Notes: generated by a model not told the origin, from the sequence alone. Positions 14,001 through 24,193 are shown, counted from the stretch's first letter. The stretch: DNA of 64,000 nucleotides from Denticeps clupeoides (GCF_900700375.1 NC_041720.1:1384695-1448694), one strand, 5' to 3'. Translations and numbers: made by a program.

Positions 14001-17000
14001 GTGTCCTGCTCAGGGACACGATGGTAATAAGTGGGGTTTGGACCTGGGTCTTCTGGTTCATAGGCTACTACCACCAGCTACTTTGCCTGCCTGTGCCTAC
14101 AGAGAAACTACGTCCCGGCAAAACGTGCCAAGAACGGATGTGGGGAACCGCGAGGGGCTCCAATCGGACCAAATGGAGCTTTTTGACCTCGACGCCGAGA
14201 GAGAAAACAAAATACGCGAGCAATTTAGTTATAAATATGGGGGGGGGAGCAGTACAATAGCTCACTTATTGAATCAGCTTTTTCCTCTGCTCTGTTTCCA
14301 CGCCACGCATCAACGGCTCCGACCACAGCGGGTCGCATTCCTGCCGGAGCAGCGCCGCGAGAAGACGCGTCCAGTTCACGCCGCGCCCGGCGGGCCAGAC
14401 GCAGAAAGCTCAAAAGACAGAATTCCATCAAAAACCGGCGCCTTTTGGAGCGTATTGACGACGTGTCAGCGCGTGTTTGGGGTTTATTGTAACGAGGCCG
14501 CGACCGTGACCGGACTCTGTGAAGAAATGGGATCTTGTTGGCACGTTGTTAAACGAGAATGTCCCCAACGTGGTGTCGTGCACGATATAACGCGGTGAGT
14601 TCTTGTTCGGACCAGAGCCTCGGTGAACGGACCACAACGCCACGCTGCCACCAGCAGGCTGGCCCGGGAACCAGCATAAGCCCACGTTCAATTGGAACAG
14701 CTGGGAGAACGTTCTGGAAAAGGGGCTCCGGAGCGGGGCAGAAAGTGAAAGGGATCGTCGTTGTGATGCACAGCACACGGTGACGCGGTGAAACGTGTCC
14801 TCTGCATTTAACCCATGACCCTTGGTGAGCAGTGGGCAGCCATTACAGGCGCCCGGGGAGCAGCGTGTGGGGACGGGACCTTCATCAAGGGGGCCACCGC
14901 TGACCCCAAATATAAACCAGAACACTGCCCTCACCTTGAACTTGGGGACGAAGCGGGTGAACTCCTGGTGCCAGTTGTTGAGCGTCGAGGCCGGGGAGAT
15001 GATGAGGAACGGCCCCCAGATGTTGTCGCGCTGCGGGCCGTTCCCGGGCGGAGGGAAAGAACGAGAGACGCGTGAGATAACAGGACACTACTGGCACGCT
15101 GGCGACACGTCCTCCGTGTCCAGATTCCCCGGCACTCTGCATCCTCTGAGCTGAGGAGCAGAAGCTTAAAATCCTGGCGTTTAAATAACGATCCTACATT
15201 ATTTAACACCCAGAAGCGCGATCATTCTGCGATTTTTGGCTCATGGCCTTCTTGTATTATAGTTGGCCCGGTTTTGGCCCGGTTTAAAAAATGCTGCTGT
15301 CAGAAGAAAACATTTCAAAGGCCGTTTTAAACGGACGCCTGCAGCCACCGTTCTTTATAATGGAATTCCACAACAATAATTCCAGCAAATCTTCCCGACC
15401 TAACAGGCAACATCTGAGATGTAGAGGGAAGGTCGCGGCTCCGAAGCGCCTACCTCTGCCAGGTGAGCCAGCAGGGCGATGCTCTGCACGGTTTTGCCCA
15501 AACCCATCTCATCCGCCAGGATGCCGTTGATGCCCTTCAAGAGATGCGACAGGACACTGGTCACGCGACCCCGAGACTTTGGTCCCTGGTCCCGCCGGGA
15601 ACTGACCCCTCAAGGTCCGGGTCTTACCTGCTCGTACAGGTTAGCCAGCCAGTTCATGCCCTTCAGCTGGTAGCCCTTGAGCTTGCCGTTGAAGACGGTG
15701 GGCTGGGGGAGGTCCTCCTCGGCCCGTATGGAAGGGTTGGACAGGCTGTAGCTCTCGCCGAAGCCGGACACGTGGAGGGACGCAGAGCGGCTGTCTTTGG
15801 CCTCCTCGTCAAATAACCTGGTCTGTTGGGTTTTAATTAAAAAAAAATTCTTTTCTAAAGCAAGTGTAGCTCAACCTTTCAAAAAAAATTCAGAGATAAA
15901 AAATATTCATAAAGCACAACCAAAGATCAATATTTAGGATATTTCACGAATTCATGGCCATTCTATGAAGGACTTGCTACAATATTGGAGTGTTAATAGG
16001 TTAAAATGTGATTTTTTGGCAAACAGGCAAAGCTGGAGCCACATTGTCTGTTTAACTTTCTTTTATTTAAAGGTCCCATGTTATGAAGATGGGACTTTGT
16101 GAGATGATTAAACCTTAACACGAGTTCCGCTAGGCTGTCTATGGTCCTGCAGAGGGTAGAAATGGCGATAGGTGTAAAGAGTGATTTGGCCGTTCTGCTT
16201 CGCCAATCAGAAAGCCCCAAACATTGTGGTTGGTGGACGGCGTTGATGATGTCATTTCAATTTCTATTGGCCGCTCTCCTCCTCGTTAGCATTTTAAGCT
16301 ACAGACACCGTAACGGTGCATGCTGGGAAATCTCATTGTGGGACTGGAACAAAGTGACTAGTTCTGCACCGAGGCTGAATTTCGGAAGGAGACTTCAGAT
16401 ACGGAATTAGGGGACCAACAAAACTTCCCGTCAGGGGACCTTCAAAAAGGTGCTGTATGGAGGACCTTACCCTTGCCTGGTGGACCTGGTAGGCCTGTCT
16501 GGCGTTCCTCAGCGCCTGAGCCTTGTAATATTCGCTGTCTGTAATGATGATCAGGGTGATGAGCGAACACCACAGTAACTCCACAGCGACATTTAACTTG
16601 CTCGGCCTCCTACCATAGTCCTCCTGGCCCACGTTCACCATGACCCCGCCGCCAATGTCGATCTGCCTCTGGGCGCTGTTGTCCTCCAGCTTCCTCAGGA
16701 TCTCCTCCTGCGCGCCGTCGCCCCCCGCGGCCTTCTGCTTGCCCCCCATGAAGTGGGCGTACAGCTCCGTCTGCGTGATCAGGAAGTTCAGCTTCCTCTG
16801 CTGCCGCTTGGCCTGGAATGTTGCGCAATTTACAACTGTGCCGGGTTCTTTTACAACAGAGTTTACAGGACTTTGCAGTGACCACGGCAAATTTTCACCA
16901 CCAAATGTTGAGGACCAAAATATGAGGACCCTAAAATTTGCGTGTCTTTTAGAAGGAGACACACGGCTGAGAAAGTTCTGGAATACGGAAGCGACGTACG

Positions 17001-20000
17001 CAGCAGCACGTGACGTAGAGCAAGCAAACGTACTACATTTACAGTATTTACCAGAAGTCCTTATCCAGAGCGACTTAGTCAGTAGTGACAGGGACAGCCC
17101 CCCCCCCCCCCCCCTGGAGACACTCAGGGTTAAGTGTCCTGCTCAGGGACACGATGGTAGTAAGTGGGGTTTGAACCTGGGCCTTCTTAAAGTGAAGTGA
17201 TTGTCACATGTGATACACAGCAGCACAGCACATGATGCACACAGTGAAATGTGTCCTCTGCATTTAACCCATCACCCTGAGTGAGCAGTGGGCAGCCATG
17301 ACAGGCGCCCGGGGAGCAGTGTGTGGGGACGGTGCTTTGCTCAGTGGCACCTCAGATTCAAACCGGCAACCTTCTGATTACGGGGCCGCTTCCTTAACCG
17401 CTAGACCACCACTGACCCACTGGTCCACAGGCGAGTGTGTTACCCACCAGGCTACTAGCAGCCTTCTACTAGTACTAGTTTTAAACGTAAAACTACCGGA
17501 TCGGTGAACTATGTAGACATGTATGATCGTAGAGGGACGTACTGTTAAGATGCCTACAGATTCGGTCTCGTTTCGCGTTCCGGGTGTCCCTGCGGCTTTC
17601 CGGTACCTCTCGCATCTCCTCGTCCAGCTTGCGCTGCTCCAGGGCCTCCTTCTCCGCCCGCTTCCGGTGCTCCTTCTCCACCTTCTCGTACTTCTTCCAG
17701 TAGAGCAGCATCTCCTTGGTGAGGCGGCGGGCGCGCGGCAGCGTCTCCTTGCAGTTCTTCTGGGCCTGGATGGCAGCGCGGCGGACCTCGCGCATGCACT
17801 GGTGCGCCAGCTGGAGCACGAGCACACGGCAATACAACCCACGTCGGTAGTTAAACACGCAATTCAAAAACCTTTTTGCTATTGGACCTGAGAGGTTTTG
17901 GTACCTTCTTGGCATTGGATAAAACGAAGTTCTTCGCAGACACCTTCTGCTTGAAAGCCTAGGACCAAAAAAACGATCAGAATGAAATTGGCCTTCAGCA
18001 TCAGAATCCGACTATTAGCATAATTAAAAAGAACAAGACGACAAAATACTGTTTGTGGACCTTTACTGGGTTAATCGATCTGGCATGAGGACGGGGTTAT
18101 TATTATTATTATTATGTGGAAAGGTTGGTGGGTTTAGAGTTGCACGCGTTATTATAATCAATATTGTACTTCCAATAGGACCAAATTGCCATTTTTCCTA
18201 TAATGTTATCCCGTTCTTTGTATGTAACTCTTACAGAATTGATTTACGTAGTGAGATCTTGTTTATATTGTGTGCGTCGTATTTTTATTTAATTAGTTTT
18301 TAATTCTTTTTTTGTCGTCTTCTTTCTCTTGCTTAAAATCAATAAAAAAAAATATCTTTGAGGACGAAAAAAGGAATGAAATCGGCGCCCCGAATTGAAC
18401 GCGACCCTGACCATTTACATTTACGGCATGTATCAGACGCCCTTATCCAGAGCGACTTACAATCAGTAGTTACAGGGACAGTCCCCCCCTGGAGACACTC
18501 AGGGTTAAGTGTCTTGCTCAGGGACACGATGTTAGTAAGTGGGGTTTGAACCTGGGTCTTCTGGTTCATAGGCGAGTGTGTTACCCACTAGGCTACTGAC
18601 CGACTCGGCCCCGCCCGCCTACCTTGGGGTTCTCCTTTTTGGCGATGGCGAGCCAGACCTTCCGCCTGCGCGCGTTCAGCTGCTCGACGGTCAAGTGTTT
18701 CTTCTTCGCCTGCGGCGCGGCGGGGTCGAGGGAGAACTTGGCGAAGATTTTCGTGACGTACGGCCGGCCCTCTGCTGAGAAGTCCTCGCCCCGTTTCTTC
18801 TTCTTCTTCACCTTCTTCAGTTTGGCTATTTACGGAGAGGCAAAAAAAAAACAAAAAAAAAACGTAAATGTACGACTGAAGCGCCGCTTGGTTGCACTTG
18901 GTCAGGGGGACAGGCGGCCACTTGCCCTTGAACTTCTTGTCGTCCTTGATCTTCTTCTTCTTGGGCCCCAGCAGGTGGCGCTGCTGCTCGTAGAAGGGGT
19001 CGTGGGAGGAAAGGAGGCCGGTGCTGTAGTACTGGTACTGCTGCAGCTGCACGGGGGAAGGCCAAGAAGCGGTCAGCGCGCCGCGGCGTTTACGGGGAGG
19101 TACGGGAGTCGGGACCCCCGGACCCACCTCGCGGTCCGAGTGGAACTTGCTCTGGTGGAGTCGGGTGAACTTGTGCAGCCGCAGCATGTCCTGCAGCTCG
19201 TCTCGGGACATGGAGAAGTCCGAGTCGTCGGAGTCCGTGTCCGAATCCGTGGTGTCGTCGCTGAGCAGGATGCCCTTAGGGGAGCACGAGAGGCGCGTTA
19301 AGCGACGGACGCCGGGCGGCGGTCGCACCCGCGAGCGAGCGAGCATACGCACCTTCAGCCACTTGCGACTCTTCTTCAGCTTGGAGAAGTTGTACAGGCT
19401 CGCTTTGTCCGCTTTTTGCTCTGTGGAAACGTTATAAATGAGCTGCTCAAAGTCCTAAAGATGTGAATGTTGGCCAGCGGGTTCGAATCCCGAGCCGCCA
19501 CCGAGGTCCCACACACTTCTCCCCGGGCACCTGTCATGGCGCCCACTGCTCACCGAGAGTGACTGTTCAATGCAGAGGACATGTTTCACCGTGTCACCAT
19601 GTGCTGTGCTGCAGTGTCTCACAATGACAATCACTTTACGGCAGCGTTTACTCATTTGTTACTCTGCACCTTCGCGTCTGTCTGTCTCGTTCTCTGTCTC
19701 TCTCATTCTCTGTCTGTCTGTCTCTCTCATTCTCTGTCTGTCTGTCTGTCTCATTCTCTGTCTGTCTCGCTCGCTCTCTGTCTCGCTCGCTCTCTGTCTC
19801 GCTCGCTCTCTGTCTCGCTCGCTCTCTGTCTCGCTCGCTCTCTGTCTGTCTGTCTGTCTCGCTCTCTGTCTCGCTCTCTGTCTGTCTCGCTCTCTGTCTG
19901 TCTCGCTCTCTGTCTGTCTCGCTCTCTGTCTGTCTCGCTCTCTGTCTGTCTCGCTCTCTGTCTGTCTCGCTCTCGCTCTCTGTCTCGCTCTCTGTCTCGC

Positions 20001-21380
20001 TCTCGCTCTCTGTCTGTCTGTCTGTCTCGCTCGCTCGCTCTCTGTCTGTCTGTCTGTCTCGCTCTCTGTCTGTCTGTCTGTCTGTCTGTCTCGCTCTCGC
20101 TCTCTGTCTGTCTCGCTCTCGCTCTCTGTCTGTCTCGCTCTCGCTCTCTGTCTGTCTCGCTCTCGCTCTCTGTCTCGCTCTCTGTCTGTCTCGCTCTCTG
20201 TCTGTCTCGCTCTCTGTCTGTCTCGCTCTCTGTCTGTCTCGCTCTCTGTCTGTCTCGCTCTCTGTCTGTCTCGCTCTCTGTCTGTCTCGCTCTCTGTCTG
20301 TCCTCGCTCTCTGTCTGTCTCGCTCTCTGTCTGTCTCGCTCTCTGTCTGTCTCGCTCTCTGTCTGTCTCGCTCTCTGTCTGTCTCGCTCTCTGTCTGTCT
20401 CGCTCTCTGTCTGTCTCGCTCTCTGTCTGTCTCGCTCTCTGTCTGTCTCGCTCTCTGTCTGTCTCGCTCTCTGCCTGTCTCGCTCTCTGCCTGTCTCGCT
20501 CTCTGCCTGTCTCGCTCTCTGTCTGTCTCGCTCTCTGTCTGTCTCGCTCTCTGTCTGTCTCGCTCTCTGTCCGTCTGTCTGTCTGTCCAGCATGTTCTGT
20601 GTACTGTGGTTTTACACTTTACCGGTTTGTCTGTCGTACGCGGTCACTTTATGTCAGTATGTAACGTTGTTTAAATGCTTAAAACTCAACTTGACTCGGC
20701 TGTTGAGGCACTTAATGTGTTTCGAGCGACCCTTAAATTCTACCGTCTCAAATGTTATTTACTTTTTGACATAACGTAGTGAAATAGTGGTTCTTTTTGT
20801 CATTCTGACGCGCAGCAAGCGGCGACACAAGGAAATGTGTCCTCTGCATTTAACCCTGCGTCACGCTTAGTGCCCAGGGAGCAGCGGGTGGGGCATGCTT
20901 AAAACGTGGCATGAAACAAAGCGCCAGAGAGTGAATGCATGTGTTAAATACTAAATAAAATCCCTAGCAGCACCCACCCTGCAGCAACGCTCCATTCAGG
21001 GTACATTCTGAGAGTCCCGCGGCCTCCCCGGGTTCCAGCGGCTCCTCTTTCAGTGCCGGTAGGGGTGCGTGAGGATTGGGGGGTTCCAGGGAGGACCCCT
21101 CGACCAGGCAGTCGTCGCTGTCGTCACTGGAGCCGAGAAGGACATAGAAGGACAAACAGTCGCTTTCAACTTTTAAAAAGCGAAGACACTTCTGCACAGC
21201 TGAGCTGTTCTGGTGACTGGCCGGCGGGTCCCACCTAGAGATGTCCCTGTTGAAGACGACGGCCGTCTGCCGAAGGAAGCCGTCCAGCTTGAGGCACCGC
21301 TCCAGGTACTGCAGGTGAAGGGGCTTGGCCAGCTTCGAGCAGGCCGCCTGCTGCCCGGCGCCATCCTGCTCCGAGGCCAT
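3197..21380 (-). CDS. ino80: INO80 chromatin-remodelling ATPase, 5' 25 coding exons (C-terminal part off window)
   Basis: Catalytic subunit of the nuclear INO80 complex, which slides nucleosomes and exchanges H2A.Z using ATP. Exons, 5' to 3': 21235-21380 (CDS part), 20978-21126, 19353-19420, 19128-19274, 18926-19046, 18623-18825, 17905-17958, 17607-17810, 16614-16812, 16471-16538, 15628-15822, 15454-15534, 14935-15030, 11890-11949, 11663-11805, 10514-10598, 10313-10430, 10104-10189, 9172-9339, 8940-9073, 8780-8847, 8601-8694, 7978-8161, 5468-5608, 3197-3422. Phases join without a stop to give about 1,079 residues; human INO80 has about 1,556. The start MASEQDG matches human MASELGA; the first coding exon probably begins at 21408 after a TGCAG acceptor, so the 5' UTR is split. 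The DBINO/HSA region ([16 protein letters not shown]) lies near residues 297-364. Walker A DEMGLGKT is at 526-533 (Lys532), DEAQ at 635-638, and LLLTGTP near 660. The last exons encode the INO80-specific insertion, ending at SFIRIPG. One intron uses a GC donor (18925-18924). Identity is very secure; single borders are good to a few bases. Confidence 0.95.
3551..3744 (+). repeat. tRNA-derived SINE, family B, full length
   Basis: Head gggtggtagtagcctagtgg acts as the A-box region, followed by a B box (ggttcgaac) and a unique middle ending tgtccctgtaactactg-like. The tail ctctggataagg..gtctggtaaatg ends in aaatgtaaatg. Family B is the commonest repeat in this window. Confidence 0.85.
4652..4842 (-). 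repeat. tRNA-derived SINE, family B, full length
   Basis: Reverse copy: the tail gcatttaccaggcgccctta comes first and the head ctactaccaccc ends it. It sits in an INO80 intron. Confidence 0.85.
4986..5114. repeat. Compound TA/TG microsatellite
   Basis: Alternating blocks of (TA)n and (TG)n: ta, then about 18 tg units, ta, about 15 tg units, then ta. Simple sequence in an INO80 intron. It gives artefactual open frames rich in Cys/Val. Confidence 0.95.
5695..5800 (+). repeat. LINE-type 3' tail repeat
   Basis: Same family as 9655-9790: gggtgtcaactgtagggcct, caaagcccattgagacatac, then tataagaaataaatgttg. Confidence 0.6.
6432..6602. mobile_element. Tc1-like non-autonomous element, one arm, internally deleted
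   Basis: Begins with gtacagtacaggccaaagtc, close to the common fish Tc1 end cagtacaggccaaaagtttgg. It continues with the same arm seen at 42360 and 55225 (ctcactgaaggcatcagaac, acatgtggagttctgtactt), then jumps to ggtgtttagcacttg from the middle of the full copies. The second arm is missing. Confidence 0.7.
6783..6962 (+). repeat. tRNA-derived SINE, family A, 3' truncated or fused to a LINE
   Basis: Head ggggcagcggtgacctagcg, B box ggttcgaatcccgatctgcc, then the family body with cacactgctccccgggcacc. Instead of the usual 3' end (cacagtgaaatt...), the sequence passes into LINE-like sequence at about 6965. Confidence 0.8.
6963..7205 (+). mobile_element. LINE 3' end with terminal hairpin
   Basis: The segment around 6995-7050 reads like the conserved end of a fish non-LTR retrotransposon ORF2 (translated [10 protein letters not shown] followed by ALSS). 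A 3' UTR follows and ends in an 18-bp perfect hairpin at 7158-7198 (arms atgattctttattagtcc and its complement, loop ttgcg), then short atcatcta-type tandem repeats. It is inert as a coding unit. Confidence 0.6.
7250..7341 (+). repeat. Family B SINE, middle fragment
   Basis: Matches the family B body from cccacttactaccattgtgt through the ggggactgtccctgtaaata region; both ends are missing. Confidence 0.75.
7672..7903 (-). repeat. tRNA-derived SINE, family A, full length
   Basis: Reverse copy beginning aagtgaagtgattgtcattg and ending with the reversed tRNA-like head (ccttaaccgctaggccacct). It lies next to INO80 exon 7978-8161. Confidence 0.85.
8277..8569. mobile_element. Mariner/Tc1-like MITE with about 37-bp inverted termini
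   Basis: The left end acagggtgggccatttatat and the right end, read in reverse complement (acagggtgggccgtttatat), match with one mismatch through ggatacaccttaataa. The element is flanked by TA on both sides. Only about 290 bp long, with no transposase frame. It sits in the INO80 intron between exons 8601-8694 and 7978-8161. Confidence 0.8.
8862..8902. repeat. AAAT / CATA tetranucleotide microsatellite
   Basis: Three aaat units followed by about eight cata units, within the 92-bp INO80 intron between exons 8940-9073 and 8780-8847. Confidence 0.9.
9510..9618. repeat. AT-rich tandem palindromic repeat
   Basis: Repeats of aattacatgtaattaaaatg and variants. The unit taattacatgtaatta is itself palindromic, so the block could form cruciforms or hairpins. 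Confidence 0.8.
9655..9790 (+). repeat. LINE-type 3' tail repeat
   Basis: Contains ttccttgtgtgcagaaaagg, then ggtgtcaactgcagggccag, then caaagcccattg and a run ending gaaataaatgtcgttgta. The same block occurs at 5695-5800 and, split by an insertion, around 30930-31600. It looks like the 3' UTR end of a retroposon family; the exact family is not recognised. Confidence 0.6.
10025..10090 (+). repeat. LINE 3' end with small hairpin and short terminal repeats
   Basis: The hairpin cccacttgtggg is followed by actaataaaggttgataaag, whose last ten bases are repeated. The arrangement of hairpin, ctaataaag and short tandem units parallels the end at 7158-7205. Confidence 0.5.
11466..11611 (+). repeat. 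Family B SINE, diverged partial copy
   Basis: Retains agtcccaggttcaaacccca, the gggggggactgtcccggtca stretch and the tail ctctggataaggacgtctgg; much of the head is lost. A second diverged remnant lies at about 11030-11230. Confidence 0.7.
12052..12155. repeat. Three tandem copies of a roughly 31-bp AT-rich unit
   Basis: Unit begins aagaataatacgtatgcaat and ends in a ttttttattatt run; three copies differ by one or two bases. Confidence 0.85.
12380..12780 (+). mobile_element. Probable LINE (L1/Tx1-like) ORF2 3' fragment
   Basis: A 116-residue open frame (12425-12775) contains [15 protein letters not shown] and [16 protein letters not shown]. This resembles the end of L1/Tx1-group ORF2 proteins, where a WxCPxL-type motif is followed by (A/L)xxAARKxIxxxW. 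It lies in a long INO80 intron with no splice context. The family call is from memory of the motif and is tentative. Confidence 0.4.
12815..13006 (+). repeat. tRNA-derived SINE, family B, full length
   Basis: Head gggcagtagtagcctagtgg, complete body and tail. It follows directly the LINE-like fragment that ends at about 12780. Confidence 0.85.
13400..14450. other. GC-rich intronic stretch, nothing recognised
   Basis: CpG-bearing sequence in the large INO80 intron (11950-14934). It gives several long chance frames but no recognisable protein and no consistent splice pattern. It contains a run of 16 C at 13490-13505 and one SINE. Confidence 0.4.
13910..14075 (-). repeat. tRNA-derived SINE, family B
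   Basis: Tail atttacggcatttaccagac through head ggctactaccacc; the head is shortened by about 25 bases. Confidence 0.85.
14745..14890 (-). repeat. tRNA-derived SINE, family A, 5' truncated
   Basis: Starts at the family tail aagtgaaagggatcgtcgtt and contains the gcagtgggcagccattacag body; the tRNA-like head is missing. Confidence 0.75.
16065..16430. repeat. Interspersed repeat, probable DNA-transposon relic
   Basis: Bounded by aaaggtcccatgttatgaa on the left and ttaggggacc/caggggacc on the right, a pattern I recall from a widespread fish repeat. It contains CCAAT-like and gcatgctgggaaat motifs. Low-confidence family call. Confidence 0.35.
16935..17010. repeat. Short dispersed repeat shared with 6284-6365
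   Basis: Both places share cggctgagaaagttctggaa-type sequence (at 6284 it is tggctgagaaagttctggaa), then ta(t/c)ggaagcgacg, and a nearby (c/a)tgtgacgt. The family is unknown. Confidence 0.5.
17035..17463 (-). repeat. Family B SINE split by a family A SINE
   Basis: The family B tail and body run from 17035 to about 17188 and its tRNA-like head resumes at 17420 (ctggtccacaggcgagtgtg through ctactagcagcc). The two halves line up as one element interrupted by the family A copy. Confidence 0.8.
17189..17419 (-). repeat. Family A SINE nested in a family B SINE
   Basis: Runs from aaagtgaagtgattgtcaca to the reversed head (ccttaaccgctagaccacca). Its position inside the family B copy shows that it inserted later. 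Confidence 0.8.
18413..18597 (-). repeat. tRNA-derived SINE, family B, full length
   Basis: From tttacatttacggcatgtat to aggctact, ending about 25 bases before INO80 exon 18623-18825. It therefore lies just downstream of that exon's donor. Confidence 0.85.
19466..19640 (+). repeat. tRNA-derived SINE, family A, 5' truncated
   Basis: Begins within the head at the B box (gggttcgaatcccgagccgc) and runs to the tail tctcacaatgacaatcactt. Confidence 0.75.
19676..20588. repeat. Large CTGTCTGTCTCGCTCT-type microsatellite
   Basis: About 910 bp built of ctgtctgtctcgctct and shorter ctgtctcgctcg relatives, with the + strand carrying only one A in most of its length. It is open in two + frames (SLSVCLAL-type) and one minus frame ([10 protein letters not shown]-type) purely because of the repeat. 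It sits in the INO80 intron between exons 20978-21126 and 19353-19420. Confidence 0.95.
20816..20896 (-). repeat. Family A SINE fragment
   Basis: Keeps gaaatgtgtcctctgcattt and the cccagggagcagcgggtggg body only. Confidence 0.65.
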
Positions 21381-22249
21381 AGAGACCCAGAAAGGGCACC
21401 GGTTCTCACTGCACAGAGCCGCCAGCGCCATTAGGGACATTAAGCAAAAGGCAGCGAACGAATGGTTGCGCCGAGGTGGCTACCTTTGGGAATTGGGTCC
21501 TCGTCATTCTGAGCTCCAACACCCAGGACTTGAAATCGACACGCTCGAATCTAGCCCCAAAAAAGTCGATATTTTTAGCGACTATTTCCAGGACCATGGA
21601 AATACAGAAGAGTACGAATCCCATTTCCACCCTTTTACATGACTTAGCGATTTATTTGCGCACGGTTCTCAACGTACTGGCATTTGATGATTTATCATTA
21701 TGGGGTGATTCTATTTTTTAAAGCACATTAATTTAAAGGTACAGTGTTTTTAAAGGAACGTTGGCTGAAAACAAACCAAAAAAGGCCAAACAAATAAAAT
21801 TAGGATGGCTAAGATGTGTACAAGATGTGATTATAGATTTTATTATAGACTGTTTTAGATGTTACTCTCCAACACGCATGCAGAAGAGGACATGGGCAAT
21901 GCGAACCAGCGGCCTATACATCCATTCTGGGAAAATATGGGTATGATCACAGAAAGGAATCAATGACCACGTGGCTTCTATTAATATTTTATATATGTAT
22001 TTCATACATATATTACTGGCCTTGTGCTTGTGCATCACTTTTATTTTTCAGAAATATAAATATTCATAAATATTCATCCTGGCACAATCTATAAGAGTGA
22101 GTTTTTTTTGTTTTTTTTTATTCTATGGAACTGAAAACCCTAATCGATTTATAATCTGAATTCCAGTGCTCGCACATGCCGAGCTTTATGGAAGCTCGCC
22201 GCACGTGTTTGTGGCCATTTCCACTTTTTTTTTTTTTTTAAAAATATAA

Positions 22250-23345
22250 AAGCCGAATTTCGCAGCGGGACCGCAGGCTCGCCGACCGGCCACGCCGATC
22301 CCCCCTCCGGACGCCAGCGGAGCGCGGCCACGACTTGCGCTGGGAGTCGAGACGCCGCGTCCGGGCGAGCTACGCCGACGCCGGGGACCTCGCTTTAGCA
22401 TCCCGCTAGCCGCTAGGCTAACGCGAGCGACGTCCGCCCGAACCCCCGGGGGTCGAGTTGCGCGGCGGCCGGGAAGCCGCTCACGCCTCGCCTGCGTGGA
22501 GGTCCTCCGCCGGTCCGAACCGTCCGGCTCGGCCGCGTTTATTTGGCGAGCGCTGCGGCGGCGGCGCCGGGGGGCTAGCGCGGCGGGCCAACGCGGCGCC
22601 CTGACGCGCGTAACCTCCATTATTCACCCGCGTCCCCCGGTTCGAAGCGTCCAGACTCGGGTTCTGTCTCTTTAAGGCCGCCGCCGCTCGGACGGACGAC
22701 TAAAATCACTTTTAATCGCATGGCTGTTGTTTTAGGCGCGACGTCGGCGGCCTCTCGCCCGTCGCCCCTTTTATGCCTCGGCGCCGCGGGAGTCGCGCCG
22801 GCCGCCGCTCCGATCCCCGCTTCTAATCCTCAACTCCCTCCCGGCCATGTTTCCCCCCGGTCGCCGCCGCGAACACTTGCTCACCTCGGGCCCCGCGTCC
22901 CCCTGCTTTCCGCCCGCCGTCCGCTGCTGCCGACTCTCTGCTCCCCGTCTCCAAAATGGCGGTTGCGGGCAGCGAGTGAGTGCGGGCGTCGAGTCGGCAG
23001 CGGCGGAGAGGCGGCCACTTTCAGTAACCGAGAGAGCAGGGACGCGGCGCCATGGCGAGGACGGAGCAGCGGGCAGGCCGCGCAGCCGAGCGCAGAGCGG
23101 CGCGGTGCGCGGAAACGCGCCTTTCGGGCCGCGCACAGGCGCGTCCGGGCCGCCGGCGGACACGGACGCGGGCCGCCGCCGGCGCCGGGCGCGACGGCGC
23201 TTCGTTTTCACGCCCGAAAACGCGCCCCTGCGGCCGCGGCGTTCGCGCCGTCCGAAATCCATTGGTCACGTCTGCGAAAGCCGAACGTTTCCGAGCGCCC
23301 TGTGACGTCACGGACAAGGAAACTCGGCGCGACGAGCTATCGCGA
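22250..23345 (-). promoter_or_regulatory. ino80: INO80 CpG-island promoter and probable noncoding first exon
   Basis: A dense CpG island lies upstream of the INO80 start codon. The first coding exon seems to begin at an acceptor at 21408, so a separate 5' exon is expected. A strong donor, ccgaggtgagcaag on the minus strand (exon side ending at 22885), is the best candidate. A YY1-like aaaatggcgg lies at 22953-22962. The transcription start cannot be fixed by eye. Confidence 0.6.
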
Positions 23346-24193
23346 GATTTCCCGACGATCCGATATTATTTTACGGATTCACGTGACGGATCGAAATTAT
23401 GACGCGATTTTAATCGCTTTGGCTATGTTCTACGTCGATAATGTTAGTGGATATTTCATCATTTTTTTTATCTCAATAAATGTTTAGGGTCTTCAAAATC
23501 TACACACAAATTACGCCAGATTACATTCAATTGGTCCAGTTGTTCCAGCAAAAAAAAAAAAATGTTTCTTAATTTTTCTTCTTCTTTGTATTATCCCCAC
23601 GAAAGCTACTCTTAAGTTACCATTGCTATGGTTAAAGATCAGAAAACAATAATTCCAGAATACTGTTTATTACAGTGTGGTGGAATGACAGTAATGTGAC
23701 CATGTGAAGGTATACAGTGAACATATACTCAGTTAAACAATGTAATAATGTATTAATGTATAATGTATTATAACATTGTTTTAATATTGAGTTCAAAATG
23801 AAGCACAATCTGGTTCATGGAGAGATGTAGTATAGCTTGTAGTATAGCCTTTTTTACAGTTGAAAATCCCTCTTACGACTGAGATAATGCTAGAAGTAGC
23901 TGTACTTCAGTGTAAATAAAGGAATTAAGAAAACAAGGAAATATAATAAGCAAAAGGTATTGTGATCAACACCACTGAAAATCACAATATTAATTTAACT
24001 GGAATGTCAGAAAATGTAAGAAAACCCAGTGTACTCGATTACAAAGAACAGTTTTATTAAGATGAATTCAGAATGCATGTTAAAGCACTACTGATAATGT
24101 TGCAAATGTTAATTCCATTTACATATTTCGTTTTATTGGCCATGCGGCATGTTGTAACGATGCAGATTATAAACACGTGTCACAGTTCCACAC
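23346..24193. other. INO80-VPS18 spacer, nothing recognised
   Basis: AT-rich sequence between the INO80 CpG island and the VPS18 stop codon. TTTATT at about 24051 and 24131 on the + strand may be VPS18 polyadenylation signals (AATAAA on the minus strand). No gene seen. Confidence 0.5.

Noticed and set aside
13258-14598. Several 130-240-codon frames in an INO80 intron
   Set aside because: They overlap on both strands in GC-rich DNA, include SINE sequence and show no protein motif.
19570-20774. Two long + strand open frames (364 and 397 codons) and a 280-codon minus frame
   Set aside because: They exist only because the CTGTCT/CGCTCT repeat lacks stop codons; composition is pure repeat and the region is an INO80 intron.
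22720-23487. 255-codon frame in the INO80 CpG island
   Set aside because: Typical chance frame in CpG-rich DNA with no recognisable domain.
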